The notes beneath the pieces are model-generated. The model ran no database searches, was not told where the DNA came from, and was given only the letters and a program-made list of their open reading frames with translations. Shown here one piece after another: positions 12,188-24,831 of a stretch of DNA of 64,000 bases (its first letter is position 1; the number at the start of each line of letters is the position of its first letter). Source of the stretch: Cylicocyclus nassatus. Taxonomy: Eukaryota > Nematoda > Chromadorea > Rhabditida > Strongylidae. The stretch lies in assembly GCA_958299035.1 (NCBI GenBank), contig CATQJL010000305.1:76786792-76850791 (forward strand). The letters are read 5' to 3'. The position numbers were made by a program, and so were the translations under genes.

Positions 12188-14640
12188 GCAACAAACTTCA
12201 AACACCAACTTTTTATCTTCAAAAATCTTTTTTACAACATCACGATGCCTTCAGCTTCTTTTTATAAAAGGCTACGGCCGATCCACAGCAAGTTTGTCAC
12301 CTTTCAAACTTTACGAAAAAAATTATTGATCAAGGCAACTTTACAACTGAAATTCGAAACGCAGGACCATGACAAGAATTGATTAGCGTGAAACTTTGAG
12401 ATAGGAATCTCAAAGCGAGTACCGCTGGCTATATAGCGATGATGAAAAGGAAAGATTACGTCTTGGATGATTTACTACTACCACTTTCCCCGAAGGTTCA
12501 GAATCTAAGAATAAAAAAGGAAAGTTTATGATTGTAATGAAATGAATTTAAAAAAACAGCGAAAATCTCGAACTAAGCTCATTTTGATGTTTGCAATGAA
12601 AATGACCCGACTTGTTCCTCTAAAACTACCAATTTTCAAGAATTCAATGAATTTTTGCTTCAAGTTTTTTTGCCCCGAATGGCTTCTATTTCTATTTGAC
12701 AAAATGCTTCTTTCTGTGGGCACCAAATGGCTTCCTGGTCCCCACCTAATTCAATTTCTTATCCTAATGCAAAATGACATTTTCTAGCTTCTTTTCCAGC
12801 AAATAATCCCATTCTAGGAAATGGAAAAAAGCTCCGCCAGGACGACTGCCTATGTTTTACACAGTGAAAAGACCCCACTTCGACCTTCACGATCTTCCAA
12901 TTTGCCTTTTTTTTGCTCCGTACAGAATTACCTGAACATTTGTGAAGGTGAAAATCATTACGTGGTGACAAGACATGAAATTCTGAGGTCATAGATAACA
13001 ACCGTGAGCTTTGGTTTTTGTCGGTTTAGAAATAGAAGAAGAGAGTGAAATAGATGCAAAAAAAATTGAAGTAATCAAACAAACGAAGAAAGAAATAACA
13101 GATTAAATTCGAGAAATGAAGGAAAATTTATTTATCTTATCGTCATATCTTTTATTTTGATTATGAGGTGTATAGATTCGAAAAAAAAGTATAAAATATA
13201 ATCGAATATGAAGAAAGTGAGGGAGCGAACTACAATAAATGAAGTGGCTGAAAAAATGAGTTGTTTCGAAAGATAAATAGTAGAATAAAATCAAAACAAG
13301 GATGATCTCCCAACGATTTTCTTGATTTTCCAATTCATTCAATAAATAAACAGCAGTAACTCTTTAGCATCAGATATTCAGAGGAAACGTCCGGCCAAAA
13401 CAGATTTATAGGACTTTTTCATACTCAATGCGAATCGGATTTCTCTCAGAAATAAAGTAAGATAGCTATAAAATCTGCAATACTTCATGAAATGAATATT
13501 ATAAATCTCATAACCAAAAAATAGATCGAGACTATTTTACGTCGAAAATGGAAACGAAAAATTTAACACGCTTGGCGATAGAAATCGTAAGAATATAGCT
13601 ACCATTTTTCGAAAAGTAAACCCGACAAGAGAGATGAATAGAATATAAAAAAGCATTACTGTTTAAACATTGGATATACGGAACTAATAAAGAAAAGCAA
13701 GTTTATGAAATATTTCTTAAAGCTGCAATTGAGCAGTCAAAAATTGCCAACCGCATCAAAATTTTATTTTATTCCTCCTTTTCCAATTTTTACTGGATTA
13801 CTACAGCTATGGTAGGAGTACGGAAAATACGGTAATAATTTGAGATAAATGGGAAAACTTGAATGACGTTAGTTATACTATTACATCTCTACTATTAATA
13901 CAAATCTACATAAAGTCAAAAATAACGTTGAAATTGACTTTCTTGAGCAAAAATAAAAGAAGGCGCGAGGACTTTGACCCTCGACATTGAGAAATCCAAG
14001 GTGAAGGAACAGGCTTTTGGACGTAACTTCAAGACTTGCAAAGGCGAGAAATCACAGATACGGTACTGACCCCTATGACGTCCCGAGCACAGATAGCAAA
14101 TGGGTCCTAAAGACATTCGATGCCGAAAACTGTCATCACACGAGGTCAGTTTGCCCCCACAAATTCTACGCCCCATACCATTAAAGGCGTTTCGTGTAGC
14201 CACTGTTACGTCGAACGACCGCGTTTTCTTCTAGGTCAACGAGAGAAAAAACGAGGATTGAGTGTATTGTGTATTTGCATGAATGCGCGACAAACTTAGC
14301 CTTAGCTAGAGGGGGGGGGGAGGGAGAGGGGCTAAAGCGGCTAAATGTAGCTGGTGGGCTATGAGGAAGACGAAGAGGAGTGTGTTCGAGCGCATGCTGG
14401 GAATTGTTCGGCTGTGTAGTGTTGACAAATGACCTTGCAAGTGCGACGAGGAAACTGAGCTAAGGACGGACGGAGGAGGACGGGGAGAGGGGCAACGAGG
14501 GGGCGAAAAGGGGCATAACAAGGGGAGAGATGAGGGGAATATTCTTCAAGATGACATCTTATTCAGTGAAAACCTGCAAAGTCAATGAAACGCCAACGCC
14601 TTAAAATTTGAATTCTTTCTCAAACTGTAGGGTGAGCATA
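12188..14640. other. Intergenic stretch without a supportable gene
   Basis: Scattered short ORFs only. A cysteine-containing 95-codon ORF on the minus strand (14203-13916) has no recognisable domain and no good splice signals. A run of 10 G sits at 14311-14320 beside a purine-rich patch. Confidence 0.4.
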
Positions 14641-14649
14641 ATATGAGAT

Positions 14650-15770
14650 TACGGCAACTTCACTAAGAATTCTGTTGGATTACGATAAATATACGTTAAA
14701 CTGAGAGAGCTCAAACACTAATGAATTTAAGGTCATTGATGAAATGTATAGATACGTAATTAAGGCCGAAGCTATTGTAGGATTACGGTGGATATCCGCG
14801 TCAATTGAGAAAGCTCAAAAAATGATGAAAGTGATGTGATAGAACTACTCAAAATGCTAACCACTGATGACCTCCATTAGCAGTGTAAAGTTATGGTAAT
14901 AACTACTGTAAGAACACGATATGTATACGACAACGTCCAGAAACGTTCATGGAATAGAAATAGTGATGCGGTACGACTACTTGAAATGTAGCTCATTGAT
15001 GATATTGTAAGATCGCAAGAGAGCTATTTAGATTACGGTAGTTTTGAATAATCAACTGAGATAGCTAAGAGATAGTAGGGTGCTTGGTAGGGGTACATGA
15101 AACGGTGGTCACTGATAACGATAGTAAGGTTATGGTAGATGATATTGTACGATTACGATAGTACGGTAAAATTACTTCAGAGAGCGCAAAGATTAGCAAA
15201 AATGATTTGTAGTAACTGAAATGAGCCTCACTGATCATATCTGCATGAAGTTATGGTAGTAGCTACTTAGGATTACGGTAGATACACGGTAGTCAATCCA
15301 ACTGAAGGGTAATAAGAAATACAAATGAATGGGAATACTTGAAATGCTAATCATTGGTGAGAACAATCATGATGAGGTTACTGTAGGGTTACGGTGGATT
15401 TGAGTAGTCAACTGAGAAAGATCAAGGAGGGAATTGATCTGGCGGGACTTCTTGGCCTGCTTATTTCTGTTGAAATCGTTATATGAAGATTGGTAGTAGA
15501 TATTGTAAAAATTACGATAGATATACGGTTCCAACCGAACAAAAGAACATGGAAGAATTTGAAAGTGATCTGATTGATCACTCACGGTGATTGGTAGGTC
15601 ATGCTAAGCATATAGATTACTTTAGAATTACGGTATGATTACGGTAACGGCATCGTTGGAAATGATCCAATGTAGAAGAAAGAAAGTAGACTAGTAGAAA
15701 GGTAGACTAGCACATCCCCGCTGTGGCCATAAAATACGGTAGAACTAAGGTAAAATCACGGTAGCTGATG
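14650..15770. repeat. Diverged tandem satellite, period about 120 bp
   Basis: GGATTACGGTAGAT-like and TTGAAATGCTAA-like motifs recur at roughly 14669, 14780, 14915, 15028, 15149, 15270, 15390 and 15511. The spacing averages near 120 bp, giving eight or nine heavily diverged units. Each unit also contains CAACTGAGAAAG and CATTGATGA blocks in the same order. It is non-coding. Confidence 0.75.
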
Positions 15771-16910
15771 CTACTGATTTTGATTAGATAAAACTCATGC
15801 GTTGAGGAATCATTTTGGGGTTTGGGACGCGCATGATCAATAAGACATTTTTTCCAGAGGAGCAATTGTTATGCAGTAAAAACGTCACAGTAAACACTTG
15901 ATCGATGTCGGCGATTAGTGGGGGTGTTGACGCCTTTGGCAGACGGGAACAATGCCTCTGGAAAATCTAAAAACGGGCCTGAGGTCGTCGGCCTCTCCTC
16001 CTCCATTCCGTCCAAAATCGAATTCACAAGGGGAAATGTGTGCGCGAATATAGCGGCTATATGATGTCCTTCAAAGGAATGTTTGCTTTGTCGCGTTCCC
16101 TCGAAAAAGAAGTAGAAACTGCCAGCGAATGGAACGTTGAGGGCTTTGGAGCAATCCAATAAAGCAAAAGAATGTCGCTTTAGCAAACTCGTTTCTGTGT
16201 TTTTCACCTCGAATCTCAAGAGCTGAGGAAGTATTCTCAAGATGAAATTAGATCCAAAAATGGAAAATACCCGAGATCTCTTAAAAAGTGCGCATTTTGT
16301 TTGATAGACCTTTTCTTGTAAGCACTCAAACTTCTAGAAAAGTGCTCTTCAAGCCCTGCTGCTCGAATAAGTGAAATTATGGTTGCTGCAGAAAAGCTAA
16401 AAATTTTCTGTGAGAGCTTGAAATTGCCAGCAATTTTAAGGGAAAAAGACGGTTCAGCTGATTGTTCGCCTTGGTTCGAAGAGAAACTGACAAAAATGTT
16501 GGAACATGGCAATTAGAAGAAAAAGAAAGGAAAACAAGATGAGGGAAATGGAAGCCATGAAGTGATTTTGAAGACTTTAGATGATACTTTGATTAGCCAT
16601 GGATATTTTTACTCATTTTATACGCTTGGGCTTGTTTGGAACCGAATTTTCTTAGTTTTTTAATCATTTCCATTTAGAGCAAATGAAATTTCCAGAACAA
16701 AACGCGTCCACACTCGCTTTTGAGGCACAATTCTCCCGCCAAGTCGCACCGCGACCGCACGCGCCTTGATTTTTTAACAAAAAGGAAAGAAGGAGGTTTT
16801 CGGTGGTGTCTCAAAATTCATCTCTGTCACTTTCGATAACAGGAACCATCTTTGTTCCGAAAGATGAAAGTAATAACAGAAAAAAAAGCACAAATAAAAT
16901 GATTGCGTAA

Positions 16911-17140
16911 AAGGCCAGGCATACTTCACGCGATTCCACTCGCGGCGCGATTTGGCAATTCGCCAAAAGTCTTCGGATCCAACATTAGCAAACTGCACAT
17001 GCGTAGTGTGCATAACTTACATGGATTGATAAAATGTCATATTTTCCGTACGTTTAAAATGTGCTTACAGTGAGTTATGGACAGTTGGAATATTGCCAAA
17101 TCGCGCTGCGACTGAAATCGCGTGAAGTATGCCCAGCCCT
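16911..17140. mobile_element. Harbinger-like MITE, copy 1
   Basis: The inverted ends read AAGGCCAGGCATACTTCACG and its complement, and the element is flanked by TAA at 16908-16910 and 17141-17143. A second copy lies at 33872-34088. A 3-bp TWA duplication is the PIF/Harbinger hallmark, so the superfamily is an inference from that. It is non-coding. Confidence 0.8.
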
Positions 17141-18390
17141 TAAGGCAGGTGTGCGTTTTGGAGAGATTATTGGTTCAAGCGGGAAAGAGTATGGACTCAA
17201 GGGAGAACAAGAACGAGCCTGAAGGACCAGAATGCTTTTGCTGAGTATTTTTGATTGATGAGATATGGATTATAGTCCGTAAATTTTACTTACTCTTCCA
17301 ACAACAAAAAAACCTAGCAAAATATGAGATAAATTCGGTCCAAAAAATATCAAATTTATTGAGCAAGGCCAATATTCATCTGTATGCGGAATAATGAGAT
17401 GCAAAAATCAATGAACCATAAACTCTCATCAAGCAAATGTGTCCTTGCACATATTCAACAAATAATAGATGCTTAAAAAGAACAAAAGCGCAAAACCATT
17501 TGCAATGCAGGCTTTTGAGTGGATGCAATTCCATGAAGCAATGAATGAAAATGTTGGTCGTGAAGGCGCACTATGGGAAATAGAGAGGAATGAGAGCTTA
17601 GGTAATGATGAAGAGAAGCAATTACGTTAAGAGTATGGATGCGTGGAAGTCCTAGACCTTAAAATTTATCACCAAGTAGGTAAGCAAGTAGGTAAACGAT
17701 GTACATAAACTAATCGAAGGCCGTAGCCGACCACGACACGACCTGGTCAATTACATCGCTTTGATTGGCCGCTCTATAGGCCTATAATGGGAATGGTTGC
17801 TATCTAATCACGATCTGCTCAGCATTCGCTACTTTTTAGCAGAAATGTGTGCCAAAGTGTCAAAGTTGGGGATGGGGGTTGAGAAAGAGTGGAGGAAAAT
17901 AGGAGAAAAATTAAGATTTTTTGAAGGATTTGCATTTAATCTAAAAATAATCGCTGTTGTTTTCACAGGAAACCTGGGCTAAAATGTAAGAGTTGGGAAG
18001 GAGGGGGAGTAGTAAGGGGAAAGGAAGCTAGAGAATAGAATTTTTCCAGAAAATTTTGCGAAATTATATTGAAGCTTTGCTCTGTCTTTCCAGACAGAAA
18101 GTGGGGTAATATATAACTGAGGGGAAATATTGAAAGGGAGGGTGCAGGATTTTTCAAAGATTTTTCAGAAAATAACGTGAAAAAATTGCTTTTTTTAAAC
18201 AACAAAAAAAACCGGGAAACAATAAAAGTTAGACAGAAGGGGAAATGAGGGTTAGGATTTTTCAGAGAATTTGAAAATAAACTTCAATTTGTAATCTACA
18301 GTTTTTCTACACAGGATCCTTGCGAAGAAATTCCCAACTGGTTCAAAAAGAAGCGTAAGTGGAGGAGGGTTACTACCTACTTCATATCAC

Positions 18391-18620
18391 AATATGTGCG
18401 ATTGCACACGCTGCACGCATTGCGCACCAAATTCTCGTTTTTGTTAAACACTGAAAAAATTTTCCGGTTTTATTACTTTTCCGCAGCTTTCTCTCATTTC
18501 TTGTTTCCCAAGCATAGAAGAGATATTCAGTAGAGATTTCTAGAAAAATGCTGCTCAAATGTCACAATCCAGAAAAGGACGCACAAAGGATGCAGCGTGT
18601 GTAGTTGCACATATCAGGAT
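18391..18620. repeat. MITE with ATATGTGCnATTGCACACG ends
   Basis: Both ends carry ATATGTGC followed by TGCACACGCTGCA in inverted orientation. It appears related to the elements at 5901-6135 and 20731-20998. It is non-coding. Confidence 0.6.
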
Positions 18621-19145
18621 ATGAATTAACTAGACTATAGCTAATGCAGAACAAAAAACGTTCTTGCGCGCTATAATCCTTCAGCTAGCTAAATAAAAAG
18701 GAAGATGTGATCGAGTAAACAACTATAGAGCCTGTAAACAACGTAACTTATTGGATGTTGTCACACAAACGCCCCCCCCCCTCCCTTCCTCCGCCGCTTC
18801 CCCTAATGAGCTGGCCAAACACAGACTTTATCGGACACCGACAAGTGAGCTTTTGTTCAATACGCAAAGATCCTCTCACTCCTTCTACCCCTTCGATTTT
18901 CGGAGATAAATTTCCGTGTGTTCATTGGAACGCTAATATCAAGTTTTTCCACTTCTTTCAATCTTCAAATAAATTAATGAGGAGATCTTACCAAGCAGCT
19001 GGGCCTGCAAATGCAAAAAAAAACAAGTGCAGTCAACACGATTTGCACTTTTGGAATTACGCCGCAGTCTTAGGGATTCAATTTTTATAATTGTTAATAG
19101 TGTTATAATGACAAAAGCTACTTGCAAGTACAAACTATGTACTTA

Positions 19146-19608
19146 CAAGGGATATGTTTTCGGTCGAAGTGGCCTTTTCAAGTGGAATTGATACGACTAT
19201 AAAGAGCATCAAACGCTGATTCCAAATCTGTCTTCGCTATCTGCCGAGCGCCCCTAGACGTCGAGTTATGAGCGTTTTTTGAGTTGAGAAATTAAATGCA
19301 AACTTAGGACAATATTCGTCAGAATTGCTCAAAGTCCAATGTTGATTATCAAAGCACTTTATTTAAACAATATCTTTTATCCAAAGCATTCATACTTAAC
19401 ACTGCTCTATTTGAGCGCTGAGAAGACCGTAAAATTTTATTTTACTTAGATTATGCGTTCATTTTTCGCACCAAGAAAATATTCATAACTCGACGTCTAG
19501 AGGCGCTCGGCAGATAACGAAGACAGATTTGGATTCAGCGTTTGATGCTCTTTATAGTCGTATCAATTTCATTTGAAAAGGCCACTTCGACCGGAAACAT
19601 CCCCCTTG
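19146..19608. mobile_element. Foldback element, family FB, copy 1 (463 bp)
   Basis: The element is nearly all palindrome. Arms start CAAGGGATATG and CAAGGGGGATG, then both read GGTCGAAGTGGCCTTTT and, further in, a module ending in GCCGAGCGCC near 19250. It is flanked by TTA at 19143-19145 and 19609-19611, a PIF/Harbinger-type 3-bp duplication. Unlike the two larger copies, it has no tRNA-like segment in its arms. Confidence 0.85.
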
Positions 19609-20730
19609 TTAGATAGCAATAGCAATAATGTTGATTGCAGTTTTTGTGACAAAATTCACATGATGGTTTTGTTTTTGCAAATCGTCAGCTGCAAAGGGAT
19701 ACGGTATTAAAACGTAGGAGCACAAAAAAGCAAAAATGTAGTGCCTATTCTAGGCGCGAACTAATAATTTCTAAAAAAAAGCGCTAGATAATAGGTTGCC
19801 GTATGAGTTTGGTGGAAAAAGTTGAAGCTATTTTTGGCTAAGCGATTTCCTTATTTTTCTAGAACAGTGCGAATTTCATCAAAAGCTGGGATTAGCTTGA
19901 TTTAGATTTTTTTTTCTTTATTAATTATTATTGTAAAATGTATTTCTTTGATACCATAAAACTCTTTTCTCCAATTTTCTGAATCTAATTTCTTTCTGTA
20001 AGAGAGGAAAGTGAATAAGTCCTAAATTAATGAAATCCTCAAAAAAATCCTTTAAAAAGTTCTTAATAAATAAACAGTCATAAATACAAATAATCTAACA
20101 TAAAAACAGTGTAAAAATAAATTACTCTAAAAATACAAAATTACATTGTAAAAAATAGATACATTGTTGATTGAATAAGCTCACAATGCAATAGTCAATA
20201 ATCAATAATCATTAATAAATATCAATAACTAGATATGTTGTAAAAATACTTTCCTTCAACTCATTTCGCTGAGCAAAAAAAAGTCATTTTAGCACTACAG
20301 AATTGTGATAATGAAAACTGCAGAGATTTGCAGAAAATGATTCGCAAGCAATTTTATGAAGCGTTTTAATCCTGCAAAACCCAACCCTACGAAAACTGGA
20401 AGCATGTTTATCTTTCTGAACCAGTCGTCATGTAGATACTGATGACAAACGGTCTGATAAAAATGAGATGGCTTTTCAATTATTTCCGCAGAAAGTTTTG
20501 CAGTTTCCGAACTTCTGCTACAGATTTTAGACGAAATAGTGGTCCTGTAATCGCAAAATGATATTCATATCATAATTTATAGAAAAAACATATTTGATTT
20601 TTACCAGCGCTTCTTGCCACGCACATTTTAGGTCCGGATTTTCGAACTTTACGAATAGCTCTCTAGGAGGTCACTGAAGATTTTGGTCATGGAATTTTTG
20701 ACTGAGTAAAAAGTCATTCAAACGAATACA

Positions 20731-20998
20731 GCACATTTCCTCAAGTCATTTTTAACTCAATATGTGAGTATGCACAGTATGCGCGGCAATGGATAGCACC
20801 CTACTGTTACTACATCAAATTTTTTTTAGCAACAAACTGTAGAAAAATGTACTACTGACTAATACAAATCTAATCAAATCAAGATAAAACAAGGAAACAA
20901 GGAGAGAAACCATTTAAAATGAGTAGGTTTTGATCTTACAAGCCGTCAAGTAGTGCGCATGATGTGCAATACGCATATTAAGCCATAAACGAGTCGAC
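20731..20998. repeat. MITE related to 5901-6135
   Basis: The left end (CAAGTCATTTTTAAC, TCAATATGTGAG) and the right end (its diverged complement, with CGCATATTAAG) are inverted copies of each other. They match the ends of the 5901-6135 element. It is non-coding and has no clear target duplication. Confidence 0.6.
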
Positions 20999-22454
20999 GA
21001 TTGTGTTTATACAATATAAGCCTTCCTCGATAATGACAATAAATAATAATAACATTAGCCTCTAACAATTTGTAGTTTTTCATCAAAAAAAGGTAAAAAA
21101 GCAGAAAATGAAACAGTCATTGTTTATGAAGCATGAACTGACGAGGCCAAAACCAATTATTAAAAAAACAGCGGACAGATGGATGAATAGGTTGCAGAGA
21201 GGGGGGGGGGAAGACCATAAGCTAAAAAAATCATTTAAAGGAATATCGAGATGTCGCCACCAGATATGATATGTAAAACCTGATTTTAGTCCAAACAGTT
21301 CATTGAAACTTCCGTCAGACAAAACATACTTGCAGGAATTCCGCAGAAATTTTGAGTGTTTGAGCGTCGAAAACGGAAACTTCCGCAGTTTCCACAAAAG
21401 GCTGCGGGAGGTTTCGTGAATGTCCAGCGGAACTTCCGTTCAGTCCTAAACCTTTCTCCCCCTTCCCCCTTCTTCGTTGCTCGTCCTCTCTGACGCGGTT
21501 CAATGAGCAGACGCATTTCAAATGCGAAATGCCCTTGACGTAATAAAGGCTCGCGCGGGATGAGCTAAAAGAAACAGCTTCCCAGGCACGAGATGGTTCG
21601 AAAACGATAAAAAAAACTTGGACGAAATGGAGAGGTGGTGGCACCTCGTCGGCGAAGAGTATTGAGCTCCAGATGGCAGCTGTTACTAGCATTATCCAGC
21701 GTTACCATGGTTTCAGATAGCATTTATCACAAGAAGCTAAGAGCTCATCAGGACAGATGGGTTAAGCGGCTTTGGGGGAAATCTACCGGGAGCTAGATCG
21801 AGGAAAATACATAGATGGGGGCTGTACACCTCGGCTAGGGACCAGGTAATCGTAATAAACATAAATAACTAACTATTAGCGATGAGATTGTGGTGTCAGC
21901 TGCGTTATTTGCACGCACATGCAGCTGGTACTGCACATACACCTGCATCAGGCAAGATAATAACAACAAGAGTGGATTAGCTGAGGTAAATAGTGGAGAG
22001 CTGGGGCCTGATTTTCCTGCTCTGCATTCTTATCCCCATCCCCCTCCCCCCCCCCCCCCAGCAATAAGTCAGGTTTTTTTGGATTTTTAAACAGTGGAGC
22101 CGGCTGCAATGCTCTGTTGCAGTCGCTTGTGCTTTTATTAAGTCTCATGGGAACTGGCGAAAGAATAAGTGACAGTTTGCCAAATGACACCCAGTGTTCC
22201 CTAGTGTTTTCGGCAACATTCTCGGACAAATGAAAATGATAAATTATGCAGCATAATAGTAGCTGCGGCTCATTTTTGAGTCAGAGAAACGAGGAAAACA
22301 GATGGTTGAATAGGAAGGGGGGGGGACTATGAAAAAAAAAATGGATTTACAAGTTGTTTTTTACGCAACTACAACTTTTTTTTGGAGCTTTCATCAGGCC
22401 ATCCGCATGAAAGAATAATTAATGAGATCTCCAGTTTGGCTTGTGCCGAACATA

Positions 22455-23449
22455 TTAGGTTGATTCATAATTAAGGCACCTTTTCTCACCTCTTCTTCCA
22501 AGAGCTGGTATTTGAATTGTAATCAGTTTCCTCAAAAACCTATTATACTATCTAAAAGATCATTTTTTCTAGTTTCTTGTGCGGCCCTTCGCTTTCGTTC
22601 TCCGTTCATTCCAAAGTTCTGAGCCTTCAAATAAAAGAGACTAAATCCCATTTTTGATTTTCACTCTTTTCCCTAAATCTGAGGATCCGTTCATTCCAAA
22701 GTTCTGAGCCTTCAAACAAAAGAGACTAAATCCCAAAATTTTTGATTTTCATTCTTTTCCCTAAATCCATGAGGAATAGCCGGATTAATTTCAAAAAACA
22801 TACATAAGGGTTAAAAAACTTTGTGCTACAAGATGCTGTTTGAACAAAATTCTCCATGGAACTGAGCCGAGAAATTCAATTGCGAACTTAAATGATGGTT
22901 GCGGCTCTTCCGTGCCATATAAAACTTTGAAGCAAAAGGCGATTGCAGGTCTTTTGCACTATCCAGCAAGGGTAGAGCTAGTTCATTTGATGGTAAAAGA
23001 GCGCTAGGGTTTTCTCACTTTCCAGCGGAGAAAAATGAAATAATCAAAAATGACCGATTTTTAAACCCGCCGAAATGCCAGAAAAAAAGTGAGTATTTTC
23101 GACTTTTTTGCGATATTTTCCTTCAAAAATTTTCCGTTAAATCCAAACTTGGCCTTACTGCTCAAGAGACCCTTGGCTACACGAAGAGCGAAGTCCGCTT
23201 TATTCTACTTCATTTCAACATAAGTTATGCTCTCTTAAAGTGGAGGCTTCTGAAAAAAGTTGTTGGCAATCTTCAGGCCAGAAAATCTTTCTTGTGATAG
23301 ACACAGTCAGGCAAAAGCATCTGTTTTATAGCCACTGATTTGTTGGTTACAGCAGTTTTTATTGCGCCCAGAAATGTCTTTTCAAAAAAGAATTATCTCA
23401 GTTGAAAGCTGGAGTATAGAAAACGTGCATTATTTATGAATCAACCTAA
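22455..23449. mobile_element. Mariner-type element, 995 bp, transposase unreadable
   Basis: The ends are TTAGGTTGATTCATAA in inverted orientation, flanked by TA (22453-22454, 23450-23451). The length is close to an autonomous mariner, but no transposase motif survives in any frame. An internal segment of about 85 bp (beginning TCCGTTCATTCCAAAG) is duplicated in tandem at about 22602-22772. Confidence 0.85.
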
Positions 23450-23603
23450 TATATGGTAGTATCTTTATTCGAATGGCCTAAGGTGCGCTTTCGCCGCAGA
23501 GGCCCAAAAACGCCCAGGCTGCCCAGGATCAAAGAGATTGGAACATTCAAGCTAATTAATGAAATGTTACAGTGTAGAGGAACAATCTTCTAGTGCTTCT
23601 TCT

Positions 23604-23808
23604 CAGGGCTCGGCACAGCTGGCATGGGGTCAAGCTGGATATCTTTTCTGGGACAAAGAGCTAGAGAAATATCGTTTTTTGTGGCCGAAAAGACAAAAAT
23701 TGCAACGTTTTTTCAGTCGACGTTTCGTTTTTTTTTTTAGTTTTTTGTTTAGGGTCCAAGGGGACTTCGTTCTAAAATTGTCTTGGTGCCAGCTCCTACC
23801 GAGCCCTG
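23604..23808. repeat. hAT-like MITE, family CAGGGCTCGG, copy 1
   Basis: The ends are CAGGGCTCGGCACAGCTGGC and its inverted, slightly diverged counterpart. The internal order (GTGGCCGAAAA, GTCGACGTTTCGTTTTT, AAGGGGACTTC) matches copy 2 at 36521-36757. That copy shows a 7-of-8 match between its flanking octamers, which suggests hAT. Confidence 0.75.
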
Positions 23809-24831
23809 TTCTCCTCTCATTTTCCACTCCCAACTTTCCATAAATTATTTCCTGCCTGTAATTTGATAATAGATAAAGTCGTGAGCTTTTCAAAATCGTC
23901 CGAGGGTTTACTTCCAACCATCCATCCATCCATTCAGCTATTCTGAATATTGATTTTACCGGAGAGAAAAGTTGGAGGAGATTGATTTCGAAATTTTCAC
24001 GAGGTCAGTTTACCAGCTCAAAAAACAGCCGCCTCTGTGATGTGAATAAGAATGAGTTGGTGCCAAAAGATTAAGAATCTCAAAAAAATTTTTTTGTTTC
24101 TTTGAGAATCTTATGTAAAAATAAGATCGTCTTGTTCAAACAGCTAGCATTATTGTGCTCTGTAGCAGCTGATTACTGAATTTTCGCTTCCATTTTATAC
24201 TTCGGCTAAGGCTTCAAGCTATTTTTGGAAGATCTTTTGACTAGAGCTTGCAGTAGTCATATGACAATTCAAAGAAGTTCAGTTTTCGCTCAGAACGCTT
24301 TTGATTCCGCATTTTAGTTCAGTTGAACAAAACACCACAAATATGAATAATAAAGGCCTAGAAATTACAAGACAATGCAATACAAACAGTTCAAAAGAGT
24401 TTCAAAAAATCTGACCTATTGTCAACCGCTAAAGTCATTCGGTTGACTAACTGCAGTGATTTGGAGCGTTAATGCATCAAAATTGCGATAAAAGATTTTG
24501 TAACGTAAGAAAAATTCGCGTCTGATCATTGCTGCCAAAATCTTCCATTATCAGAACCTGTTGGTAACAACGGCAATCAGGCGGACTAGGGTTTTTTTTA
24601 TTTTCAACAAAAAAGTCTGTGAAAACGTTAAATATGAGAGCTACAAAAGATCTCTCACGACAGTTGTCATCTGCATAGTACAAGTCTTAGTGTAACAAAA
24701 TATAAAAAATTACAAATGGGCTCCGAAAGTACCCAAGTTGCCCGTTAGTAACAGAAGTATGGGCAAAGTTTTTCTGATAAAATCTTAAGACTTTAGTGAT
24801 TTTTATATGAGGTTAAATGGCTGCACTTCCT

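Noticed and set aside
15869..16512. Two adjacent minus-strand ORFs (91 and 123 codons)
   Set aside because: They are in different frames, have no recognisable motif and no convincing splice signals; could be an old unrecognised transposon.
18755..19090. 111-codon plus-strand ORF starting with a Pro-rich run
   Set aside because: The start is made by a poly-C tract and the rest has no coding signature.
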